DNA of 52,411 nt from Stenotrophomonas geniculata ATCC 19374 = JCM 13324 (GTDB taxonomy: Bacteria; Pseudomonadota; Gammaproteobacteria; Xanthomonadales; Xanthomonadaceae): assembly GCF_001431625.1 (NCBI RefSeq), contig NZ_LLXT01000084.1, positions 1-52,411 of the forward strand, read 5' to 3'. Below the pieces are notes generated by a model. That model was given only the letters and a program-made list of their open reading frames with translations, did not search any database and had not been told where the DNA came from. Positions within the stretch are counted from its first letter, which is position 1, and each line of letters opens with the position of its first letter. A program made the translations under genes and the position numbers. Shown in pieces: positions 21,737 to 29,391 of the stretch.

Positions 21737-22866
21737 CGGCTGCCCTCCTCACGGCCGCTCGGTCGCCCGGTCGGGCGGCCCACCGGCCGGCCCGGATCAC
21801 GGGAAGCTTCCGCCGCTGCACCCGGCAGCGACGGCATCACCACCTCCGGGTTCGTCACTCCCGGCGGAGCCGGGGTGGTGGGACGGGTATCGCCGGTCAT
21901 CGGCACGTAGATCAGCTGGCGGCCATCACCACCGATCACCTTGCGGTTCTCGCTCAGCACCTGCTGCACGGTCTCCAGCCACAGGCGCTTGCGGGTCACT
22001 TCCGGGGCGTCCTTGTACTGGGCCTGCAACAGGCTGAAGCGCTGCGCGTCACCCTCGGCCTTGGACACCACGGCCTGCTTGTAGCCTTCGGCAGTGGTAC
22101 GGGCGCGCGAGGCCTGGCCTCGGGCTTCCGGCACGACCTTGGCGGCGTAGGCCTGGGCTTCGTTGATCAGGCGTTCCTTGACCTGCTGGGCGCCATTGAC
22201 CTCGTCGAAGGCCGGCTTGACCTCTTCTGGCGGACGGGCGTCCTGCAGGGTCAGGCCGGTCACGGTCAGGCCGGTCTTGAACGCCTTCAGCAGCGCCTGC
22301 AGGCGCTCTTCGGCAGCCACGGCCAGCGGGCCACGGTTGTTCAGCACGGCGTTGAGATCAGCGCGGCCCACTTCTTCGCGCACCGCGCTCTGCGCCGACT
22401 GCTCCAGCACCTGGTTGGCATCGACCGTGCCGAACAGGTACTGCTGCGGGTCGTCGATGCGGTACTGGACATTCAGCGAGACGTTGACGATGTTCTCGTC
22501 GCGGGTCAGCACCGGCACCTGGATCGAGAAGGTCTTGATCTCGGTGGCATTGACCTTGGTGACCGATTCGATCGGCCACGGCAGCTTGAAGTTCGGGCCG
22601 GGCTGCAGGATGCGCGAGAACTGGCCGAAGCGCAGCACCACGCCACGCTGCTGTTCGCCGATCAGCTGGAAGCTGGAGAACAGCACCAGCAACACCACGG
22701 CTGCCACCACCCAACGCACGATGCCACCGTCGAACAGGTCCTTCAGCGGCCCGGGCAGTCCGCCCCAGCCACCACCATTGCCACCGCCGCGCGACCCGAA
22801 GGGCCCGCGTCGATTGTCCTCGGGGCCTTGTCCGCCCTTGTTGCCGCCGGGTGTATTCCAGGCCAT
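21733..22866 (-). CDS. hflK: FtsH protease activity modulator HflK
   Basis: This 377-residue partner of HflC has a Gly/Arg/Asn-rich cytoplasmic head (about residues 1-45, many GG and RG pairs). One membrane helix follows (VRWVVAAVVLLVLFSSFQLI region), then the SPFH domain and a Pro-rich C-terminus. It is the first gene of the visible operon. hflX and hfq, often upstream in other Gammaproteobacteria, are not here; instead the divergent acuI gene begins 153 nt away. Confidence 0.96.
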   Translation of the reverse strand: MAWNTPGGNKGGQGPEDNRRGPFGSRGGGNGGGWGGLPGPLKDLFDGGIVRWVVAAVVLLVLFSSFQLIGEQQRGVVLRFGQFSRILQPGPNFKLPWPIESVTKVNATEIKTFSIQVPVLTRDENIVNVSLNVQYRIDDPQQYLFGTVDANQVLEQSAQSAVREEVGRADLNAVLNNRGPLAVAAEERLQALLKAFKTGLTVTGLTLQDARPPEEVKPAFDEVNGAQQVKERLINEAQAYAAKVVPEARGQASRARTTAEGYKQAVVSKAEGDAQRFSLLQAQYKDAPEVTRKRLWLETVQQVLSENRKVIGGDGRQLIYVPMTGDTRPTTPAPPGVTNPEVVMPSLPGAAAEASRDPGRPVGRPTGRPSGREEGSR

Positions 22867-23019
22867 GCACGCTCCATCAAGATTTGGGCTGCGGCGCGGG
22901 CCCTTCCCGCACCGCCAGCCGTGAAACCATCACCGATCATACAAGATGGGGCGGATCGGCAGGATCGAAAGGGGGGCAACGGGGTAAGGTGGCGTTTTCC
23001 TCGAAGTCAGGCAACGCCG

Positions 23020-24015
23020 ATGGCCCCCACCACCCCGTTCACCGCCTTCCGCATCGAAAACGACGACGCCGGCTACCGCAGCGGCCTTGCCCAGCTCCGG
23101 ATCGACGACCTCAACCCCGGACAGGTGCTGATCCGCGCCCACTGGTCCTCGGTCAACTACAAGGATGCCCTTGCCGGTACCGGCAAGGGGAAAATCCTGC
23201 GCCGCTTCCCGCTCGTGGGCGGCATCGACGTGGCCGGTACCGTGGTCGCCAGCTCCGACCCGGACTGGCGTGAAGGCGATGCGGTGCTGGCCACCGGCTG
23301 CGGCCTCAGCGAGACCCGTGATGGCGGCTACAGCCAGTACGTGCGGCTGGAATCGCGCGCGGTGATCGCCCAGCCGGCCGGGCTGACCCCGCGCGAGGCG
23401 ATGGTGCTGGGCACCGCCGGCTTCACTGCGGCGCTGGCCCTGCTGCGCATGCAGGACAACCGGCAGACCCCGGAACTCGGCCCGCTGGCAGTCACCGGTG
23501 CCAGCGGCGGCGTCGGTGCGCTGGCGCTGTCGATCTTCAGCCGTGCCGGCTACAGCGTGCACGCGGTCAGCGGCAAGCAGGACCAGGCCGATTTCCTGCG
23601 CAGCATCGGCGCCACCGAGGTACTGCCACGCAACGCGCTGGCCGATACCGGCCCGCTGCAGTCGGCGCGCTTCGGCGGTGGCCTCGACAATGCCGGAGGC
23701 GACATGCTGGCCAGCCTGCTGGCGCAGACCGTGCCCTACGGCAGCGTGGTCAGCGCCGGTCTGGCCGCCAGCCCGACGCTGGACATGACCGTGATGCCGT
23801 TCATCCTGCGCGGTGTCTCGCTGCTGGGGGTGTCCTCGGCCAATGCGCCGCGCGGGCTGCGCGAAGAGGTGTGGTCGCGACTGGGCAGTGACTGGAAGCC
23901 GCAGCACCTGGACCGCATCTGCACTGCCGAAGTCGGCCTGGATGGCCTGCCCGCCGTGTTCCAGCGGATGCTGGCCGGCGGCTCGCTGGGGCGCACGGTG
24001 GTGCGGATCGACTGA
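23020..24015 (+). CDS. acuI: Acrylyl-CoA reductase (AcuI/YhdH), NADPH-dependent
   Basis: This 331-residue zinc-free medium-chain dehydrogenase/reductase is of the YhdH/AcuI group, which reduces toxic acrylyl-CoA to propionyl-CoA. Family motifs include SSVNYKDALAGTGKGKI, GGIDVAGTV and the nucleotide-binding GASGGVGALAL. The window also carries a complete propionyl-CoA (methylcitrate) pathway, which would consume the product. That link is functional inference, as the loci are 10 kb apart. ATG 23020 begins MAPTTPFTAFRIEND; upstream frame is not coding. Confidence 0.9.
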   Translation: MAPTTPFTAFRIENDDAGYRSGLAQLRIDDLNPGQVLIRAHWSSVNYKDALAGTGKGKILRRFPLVGGIDVAGTVVASSDPDWREGDAVLATGCGLSETRDGGYSQYVRLESRAVIAQPAGLTPREAMVLGTAGFTAALALLRMQDNRQTPELGPLAVTGASGGVGALALSIFSRAGYSVHAVSGKQDQADFLRSIGATEVLPRNALADTGPLQSARFGGGLDNAGGDMLASLLAQTVPYGSVVSAGLAASPTLDMTVMPFILRGVSLLGVSSANAPRGLREEVWSRLGSDWKPQHLDRICTAEVGLDGLPAVFQRMLAGGSLGRTVVRID

Positions 24016-24060
24016 ACGTCGCAGGCAGGCGACGGACGGCAGACGCGCCCCTCCCGCCGG

Positions 24061-24090
24061 TAATGTGCCCGCACTACACTGCGGGCATTA
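24061..24090. promoter_or_regulatory. Inverted repeat upstream of pilH-like gene
   Basis: TGCCCGCA and TGCGGGCA form an 8-bp stem around CTACAC, and outer TAAT/ATTA bases extend the symmetry. A possible -10 box (TACACT) sits in the loop. It could be the acuI terminator or an operator at the pilH-like promoter. Confidence 0.4.
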
Positions 24091-24103
24091 CATGGGGAAC
24101 AAC

Positions 24104-24475
24104 ATGGCACGCATTCTGATCGTCGACGACTCACCGTCGCAGCTGTTGGGGATACAGCGCATCGTCGAGAAGCTCGGGCACCAGATCCTGACCGCAACCG
24201 ATGGCGCCGCCGGGGTCGAAACCGCCAAGGCCGAGCTGCCCGACCTGGTCCTGATGGACGTGGTGATGCCCAACCTCAATGGCTTCCAGGCCACCCGCAC
24301 CCTCGCCCGCGACGAGGCGACCCGGCACATTCCGGTGATCCTGGTGACCACCAAGGACCAGGACACCGACCGCATGTGGGGCATGCGCCAGGGCGCCAAG
24401 GCCTACATCACCAAGCCGTTCTCGGAAGATGAACTGTCCGAGGTGCTGGAACGGGTGTTCGCCGGGCAGGGCTGA
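24104..24475 (+). CDS. pilH: Single-domain response regulator, PilH-like
   Basis: This 123-residue CheY-like receiver has no output domain. It shows the acidic pair D8-D9, phosphoacceptor D52 in LVLMDVVMP, VTTKDQDTD and the conserved Lys in AYITKPF. The start MARILIVDDSP and the whole sequence are closest in my memory to PilH of the Pil-Chp twitching-motility system. No pilG/I/J genes follow; the next gene is convergent. ATG 24104 was preferred (GGGG upstream); ATG 24092 is possible. Confidence 0.78.
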   Translation: MARILIVDDSPSQLLGIQRIVEKLGHQILTATDGAAGVETAKAELPDLVLMDVVMPNLNGFQATRTLARDEATRHIPVILVTTKDQDTDRMWGMRQGAKAYITKPFSEDELSEVLERVFAGQG

Positions 24476-24488
24476 AACATTCCGGTGG

Positions 24489-24548
24489 GTGCCAACCTTG
24501 GTTGGCACGCCTTGAACGGCCGAAAGGCGTGTGGACCGAGGTCCACAC
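24489..24548. repeat. Two unlike SMAG-type palindromes
   Basis: GTGCCAACC-TT-GGTTGGCAC (24489-24508) and GTGTGGACC-GA-GGTCCACAC (24529-24548) stand 20 nt apart between convergent genes. Two sequence variants of the same design occur side by side. Confidence 0.7.
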
Positions 24549-24563
24549 CCACCAGAATCGATC

Positions 24564-25457
24564 TCAGATCGTTTCGCCAAACGCCTTGGCCAGGTTCCGA
24601 TAGGCCTTCTTCTGCGCCTCGTCGGTCGCAGCCGGGGCCACGATCTCGATTTCGACGATCTGGTCGCCGTCCGGGCTGCCGGGAAGGCCACGGCCACGCA
24701 GGCGCAGCTTGCGCCCGGCATCGGAATCGGCCGGAATCTTCAGCTCCACCGCACCGCCCAGGGTCGGCACGCTGATGCTGGTCCCCAACGCGGCCTGCCA
24801 CGGTGTGACCGGCAGCGTATAGAGGATGTTGCGGCCATCGACCTCGAACTGCGGGTGCGCGGCGTATTCCACTTCCAGCAGCAGGTTGCCGCCATGGTTG
24901 CCCTGCCCTGCCAGGCGGATCACCTGGCCCGGGCGGATGCCCTTGGGCACGCGCACGTCCAGCTGCTTGCCGTTGACGGTGATGCGCAGGCTGTCACCGT
25001 TGTAGGCCGCCTCCAGCGGTACCGACAGCTTGGCGCGGGTATCGCGATTGGGCGCATGGCCCTGGCTGCTGAAGCCCGGCCCCGGACCAGCGCCGCCACC
25101 GCCACGCTGGCGCGCGAACAGGCTTTCGAAGAAGTCGCTGAAGCCGCCGTTGGGGCCGCCGCCGCCGAACACTTCCTCGAAATTGAACCCCCCGGCGCCG
25201 CCGTAGTTCGGCGGCACGTTGAACTCCTCGCCCGGGCGATAGCCCTGCGCGCGCAGCTGGTCGTAGGCCGCGCGCTTCTCCGGGTCGCGCAGCGCCTCAT
25301 AGGCCTCGTTGACCGCCTTGAACTTGTCTTCGGCCCCGGCCTCCTTGCTGACGTCCGGGTGGTACTTGCGTGCCAGCCGGCGGTAGGCGGTCTTGATCTC
25401 CGCCTCGCCCGCGCTCGGTTCCACCCCCAGGGTGGCGTAGTAATCCTTGAATTCCAT
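24564..25457 (-). CDS. cbpA: DnaJ-class co-chaperone CbpA-like
   Basis: This 297-residue protein has an N-terminal J domain (residues 5-70, with the HPD motif in RKYHPDVSKE) and a Gly/Phe-rich linker with GGAGGFNFEEVFGGGG. Two C-terminal substrate-binding beta domains follow, without the DnaJ zinc finger. This is the CbpA layout, which stimulates DnaK and in E. coli also binds curved DNA. No CbpM modulator gene is next to it. A single gene, convergent with pilH-like. Confidence 0.92.
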   Translation of the reverse strand: MEFKDYYATLGVEPSAGEAEIKTAYRRLARKYHPDVSKEAGAEDKFKAVNEAYEALRDPEKRAAYDQLRAQGYRPGEEFNVPPNYGGAGGFNFEEVFGGGGPNGGFSDFFESLFARQRGGGGAGPGPGFSSQGHAPNRDTRAKLSVPLEAAYNGDSLRITVNGKQLDVRVPKGIRPGQVIRLAGQGNHGGNLLLEVEYAAHPQFEVDGRNILYTLPVTPWQAALGTSISVPTLGGAVELKIPADSDAGRKLRLRGRGLPGSPDGDQIVEIEIVAPAATDEAQKKAYRNLAKAFGETI

Positions 25458-25718
25458 CCAGCTACCTCGATTCGCTTCGGCCGCGCCGGTGGCGCCGCCC
25501 CGGGTTCATTCTACGCGCCGGCGATGCTACGCCGGGCCTCGTGCGGCGCCGGTGAGGCCGACTGATCCTGCGCAATGCGGCTGCCATCCCCATGCCCCAC
25601 GCTGTGGCTGGAAGCCCCTGCCGCAAAGCCCGAAGATGGGGCCTGCACGCAGGTTTTCCAATGTCTTGACGCCCCTGTCCCATCCGGCCCACTAGCCTGC
25701 CCCAGCAAGGAGTTCCCC

Positions 25719-26201
25719 ATGACCATCCATGTCGGCGACCGCATTCCGGAAGTGACCCTCAAGCGCATCCGCGAGGGCATCGAAACACTCGATACGCATT
25801 CGCTGTTCGATGCGCGCAAGGTGGTGCTGTTCGCCGTGCCCGGCGCGTTCACCCCGACCTGCTCGGCGCGCCACCTGCCCGGCTACGTCGAAAAATTCCA
25901 AGACTTCCGCCAGCGCGGCATCGACGTCTACTGCATGGCCGTCAACGACCCGTTCGTGATGAAGGCCTGGGCCGCCGACCAAAACGTGCCCGACGGCCTG
26001 CTGATGCTGTCCGACGGCAACGCCGAACTGACTCGCGCGCTCGGCCTGGAGCTCGATGCCAGCGCCTCCGGCATGGGCATCCGCTCGCGCCGTTTCGCCC
26101 TGTACGTGGTCGATGGCGTGGTGCGTGCGGTCTGGGTCGAACAGCCGGGCCAGTTCGAAGTCTCTTCAGCCGAGTACGTGCTGGAGCACCTGCCCACCTG
26201 A
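25719..26201 (+). CDS. Peroxiredoxin, Prx5 type
   Basis: This 160-residue thiol peroxidase contains the active-site block VPGAFTPTCSARHLPGYVEK; the Cys is peroxidatic and Pro/Thr of PxxxT precede it. The Prx5 subfamily features MAVNDPFVMKAWAAD and GIRSRRFALYVVDG are present. It reduces hydrogen and alkyl peroxides. No fused glutaredoxin domain is seen. AAGGAG before ATG 25719 fixes the start. The bacterioferritin-like gene begins 29 nt downstream, so peroxide and iron defence are probably co-expressed. Confidence 0.93.
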   Translation: MTIHVGDRIPEVTLKRIREGIETLDTHSLFDARKVVLFAVPGAFTPTCSARHLPGYVEKFQDFRQRGIDVYCMAVNDPFVMKAWAADQNVPDGLLMLSDGNAELTRALGLELDASASGMGIRSRRFALYVVDGVVRAVWVEQPGQFEVSSAEYVLEHLPT

Positions 26202-26230
26202 TCTTCCACCGCAAGAGGAAACGGCCAGCC

Positions 26231-26806
26231 ATGTCCAGCAAGCCAGCCAAAGCCACAAAGCCTGCCGCAAAGGTTCCCGGCATCAGCGACCGCAAGACCC
26301 TGCGCGAACGCGCCCGGCGCAACATCGAAGATGGTGCGATCACCGACAGCTACAATGCCGACCGCGAGGCAGTGATCAAGCTGCTCAACGACGCGTTGGC
26401 CACCGAGTACGTGTGCGTGCTGCGCTACTACCGGCACTTTTTCATGGCCAAGGGCATGCTGGCCGACGCGGTCAAGGCCGAGTTCCTCGAGCATGCGCAG
26501 CAGGAACAAGCGCACGCCGGCAAGCTGGCTGAGCGCATCGTCCAGCTTGGCGGCGAGCCCGACCTCAACCCCGATACGCTGACCGCACGCTCGCACGCCG
26601 AGTACAAGGAAGGCAGCGACCTGCGCGACATGGTCCGCGAGAACCTGGTGGCCGAACGCATTGCCATCGACAGCTACCGTGAAATGATCAACTTCATCGG
26701 CGACCGCGACACCACCACCAAGCGCATCCTCGAAGAGATCCTGGCGCAGGAAGAGGAACACGCCGACGAGTTTGCCGACCTGCTGGATGGGTGGATCGGG
26801 GAATAG
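26231..26806 (+). CDS. Bacterioferritin-like protein with basic N-terminal tail
   Basis: This 191-residue ferritin-like four-helix protein shows di-iron ligand patterns: Glu in NDALATEYVCVLRYYRH, EHAQQEQAH (ExxH), Glu in VAERIAIDSY and EEILAQEEEHADEF (ExxH). The N-terminal 20 residues (SSKPAKATKPAAK) are an added Lys/Ala/Pro-rich tail of the kind Dps proteins use to bind DNA. A GAGGAA site precedes the ATG. No haem-binding Met is clear, so Bfr versus Dps-like function is open. Confidence 0.85.
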   Translation: MSSKPAKATKPAAKVPGISDRKTLRERARRNIEDGAITDSYNADREAVIKLLNDALATEYVCVLRYYRHFFMAKGMLADAVKAEFLEHAQQEQAHAGKLAERIVQLGGEPDLNPDTLTARSHAEYKEGSDLRDMVRENLVAERIAIDSYREMINFIGDRDTTTKRILEEILAQEEEHADEFADLLDGWIGE

Positions 26807-26843
26807 CGGTTACGCCACACGCTCGCTGCCATCTGCCGCGTTG

Positions 26844-26917
26844 TAGAGCCGAGCCCATGCTCGGCTGACTGCACCACGCACGTCGCAAGAGCAGCCGAGC
26901 ATGGGCTCGGCTCTACA
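26844..26917. repeat. SMAG/REP inverted pair
   Basis: GTAGAGCCGAGCCCATGCTC plus hairpin is mirrored by GAGCATGGGCTCGGCTCTAC about 30 nt later. The two units are near-identical inverted copies. Confidence 0.88.
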
Positions 26918-26942
26918 ACAGCGTTGCAAATATACGGAAAGC

Positions 26943-26964
26943 GGCGACCAAGGTCGGCACCTAC
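26943..26964 (-). repeat. SMAG element overlapping the pbpC stop codon
   Basis: Read on the minus strand, GTAGGTGCCGACCTTGGTCG forms the palindrome. Its leading GTAG contains the TAG stop codon of pbpC (26961-26963). Confidence 0.75.
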
Positions 26965-29342
26965 CGCAGCACGTTGAACCGTACCTGGGTCCACGCGCCA
27001 TCTGCCGCCAGCGCGGTCAGGGTGTGTGCTCCCGGATCGGCGAACTCGCGCTGCATCAACTGCGCGCCGTGGGTCTGCGCAATCCAGCGTCCATCCAGCA
27101 ACCAGTCCACCGCCTGCTCGCTGCCCAGCGCGCGCAGCTGCAGGCGTACGCCATGTTCGGCGTTGGGTGCACGCGCCAGTGCTGCGCCATCATTGAGGCC
27201 ATCGATGTGCAACGCGACACTGGCCTCACGCCCATCGTCGCGGCAGTCAGGGGATAGCGCTGGCAATTGCGAGGCCTCGCGCGTGGCCTTGGACAACCAC
27301 GGCGACAACAGCGCCGGCCAGCGAGCGATCTCACGCGCGACTTCCTCATGCGGCAAACGGCAATCAGCGGAGACACGCAGACCGGTCCGCGCATCGGCCA
27401 GGTAACGCTGCCGCCCCGGCTGCCAGCGCCGCGCCTCGCGCTCGGGGAAGGTCGGTGGTGCTGCACCGTCCAGCAGGTAGGCCTGCATCCTGCGCTGGCA
27501 GAGCGCAGCTGGCAGTCCCTCGGCACGTTCGCCGGTCGGCCAGCAGATGTCTTCCTGGCTGACACTGGCCGGCATTGGCGCAGCAGCGGAATCGCCACGC
27601 TGGCGCGGCAGGCTGTCCACCACTTCGAACATCAGCGGCAGTGCGGTAACCGCACCATACTGGCCCGGCAACGGCGTGCCGTCTGGTCGCCCCACCCACA
27701 CGCCCACTGTGTAGTGACGGGTACTGCCGATGGCCCACGCATCGCGGTACCCGTAACTGGTGCCGGTCTTCCACGCCACACGCGGGCGGCCACCGACATC
27801 GAACGTCCCGACGCCATAGCCCGGGCGCGGATTCGATTCCAGCATCTCGCGGACGATCCAGCTTGCGCCGGGCGAAGCGAGGCGCCGCTCGATCATTGGC
27901 TCATCGTCGGTGTAACGCACGCGCCCGGCGATGCCATTGCGGTTGAGCGCGGCGAACGCGCCGACCAGGTCCTCCAACCGCGCGCCGGTGCCGCCCAGGA
28001 TCAGCGACAGATTAGGCGTGCTGCCCGGCGGGAAACGCAGCTGGATGCCGGAGTGCGACAGGCGAGCGGCGAAACGCGCAGCACCGACCCGTTGCAGCAG
28101 ATCCACCGAGGGTACGTTGAGCGACAGGCGCAATGCACTGGAAGCGCCGATCGGTCCGTTGAAGGCCATGTCGAAGTTGCCGGGGCGGTAGCTGCCGAAA
28201 CTCTGCGGCGCATCCACCAGCAGGCTTTCCGAATGGATCAGGCCGTCATCCAGTGCCATCGCATACAGGAACGGCTTGAGCGTGGACCCCGGCGAGCGCC
28301 AGGCCTGCACCATGTCCACGTGCCCCAGCCGCTGGCGGTCACCGAACGCCAGCGTGCCCACATAGGCACGTGCCTGCAGGGTCTGGTTGTCGACCACCAG
28401 CAGGGCGGCCGAGGTGCGTTCGGGCAGCGTCGAGAAGTAGCTGGCCACGCGTTCTTCCAGCGTGCGCTGCAGGCCGATATCAATGCTGCTCTGGATGCGC
28501 GCTTTGCCCGGCTGCGCTGAATGCAGCCGCTGCGCCAGCAGTGCCGCATGCAGCGGCGGCCGCAGCGAGCGCGCCACCACGTTCTCGATGCGCGCGTCCT
28601 CCACTTCCTCCGGCGTCCACGCACCCAGTTCGGCCATGCGTGACAGCACCTTGTCGCGCGCCTTCTGCGCCGCTTCCGGATGGCGGTCCGGGCGCAGCCG
28701 GCTTGGCGCCTGCGGCAGCACCGCCAGCAACGCGGCCTCGGCATGCGACAGCTGCGCCGCCGGCTTGCCTAGATAGGCCCAGCTGGCCGCTTCCACGCCC
28801 TCGATGGTGCCGCCGTAAGGCGCGCGCTCCAGATACAGGGCCAGGATCTGCTGCTTGCTCAGATGCACTTCCAGCTGCACCGCACGCAGCATCTGCTTGA
28901 GCTTTCCCCAGGGCGTGCGCGTATGCGGGTCGAGGATGCGGGCAACCTGCATGGTCAGGGTCGAGCCACCGGACACGATGCGGCCGCCGCGCAGCAACTG
29001 GCCGCTGGCACGCAGGATCGCCAGCGGGTTGATGCCCGGATGGCGCCAGAACCAGCGGTCTTCGTAGGTCAGCAACGCCTGCAGGTACAGCGGCGAGACG
29101 CTGTCGATCGAAGCCGGATAGCGCCACACGCCCTCGGCATCGGCAAAGGCACGCAGCGGCGTGCCGTCGGCGGCCACCACCAGGGTGCTGGTATCACGCT
29201 GCTTCGGCAGCGGCGGCGGGAAAGCGAAGTCCAGCACCAGCAGCAGCGCCAGCGAGGCGGCCGTGCCCCAGCGCAACCACGGCCACAGCGGCCGCAGCCG
29301 GCGGCGCAGGGCCGCCAGCCGGGTCTTCATTGCGTCATTCAT
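26961..29342 (-). CDS. pbpC: Penicillin-binding protein 1C
   Basis: This 793-residue bifunctional class A PBP has one membrane helix (about residues 24-42). The GT51 transglycosylase domain has the catalytic Glu at 94 in YEDRWFWRHPG and the SGGSTLTMQ motif. The transpeptidase domain has S353-TLK and KTG at 525. A C-terminal biPBP_C domain follows. It acts in the periplasm on lipid II and is typically paired with a bacterial alpha-2-macroglobulin, whose gene lies 49 nt upstream here. The two form an operon. The stop codon is supplied by a SMAG repeat. Confidence 0.95.
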   Translation of the reverse strand: MNDAMKTRLAALRRRLRPLWPWLRWGTAASLALLLVLDFAFPPPLPKQRDTSTLVVAADGTPLRAFADAEGVWRYPASIDSVSPLYLQALLTYEDRWFWRHPGINPLAILRASGQLLRGGRIVSGGSTLTMQVARILDPHTRTPWGKLKQMLRAVQLEVHLSKQQILALYLERAPYGGTIEGVEAASWAYLGKPAAQLSHAEAALLAVLPQAPSRLRPDRHPEAAQKARDKVLSRMAELGAWTPEEVEDARIENVVARSLRPPLHAALLAQRLHSAQPGKARIQSSIDIGLQRTLEERVASYFSTLPERTSAALLVVDNQTLQARAYVGTLAFGDRQRLGHVDMVQAWRSPGSTLKPFLYAMALDDGLIHSESLLVDAPQSFGSYRPGNFDMAFNGPIGASSALRLSLNVPSVDLLQRVGAARFAARLSHSGIQLRFPPGSTPNLSLILGGTGARLEDLVGAFAALNRNGIAGRVRYTDDEPMIERRLASPGASWIVREMLESNPRPGYGVGTFDVGGRPRVAWKTGTSYGYRDAWAIGSTRHYTVGVWVGRPDGTPLPGQYGAVTALPLMFEVVDSLPRQRGDSAAAPMPASVSQEDICWPTGERAEGLPAALCQRRMQAYLLDGAAPPTFPEREARRWQPGRQRYLADARTGLRVSADCRLPHEEVAREIARWPALLSPWLSKATREASQLPALSPDCRDDGREASVALHIDGLNDGAALARAPNAEHGVRLQLRALGSEQAVDWLLDGRWIAQTHGAQLMQREFADPGAHTLTALAADGAWTQVRFNVLR

Positions 29343-29391
29343 TGCGAATTGCCATCAGGACGGGCCGCGCCGTCGCGGCCCGTCCGCGCGG

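Noticed and set aside
26844..26917. Inverted repeats that might be insertion-sequence ends
   Set aside because: The pair is only about 74 bp with no room for a transposase; it matches the SMAG/REP design found many times in the window.
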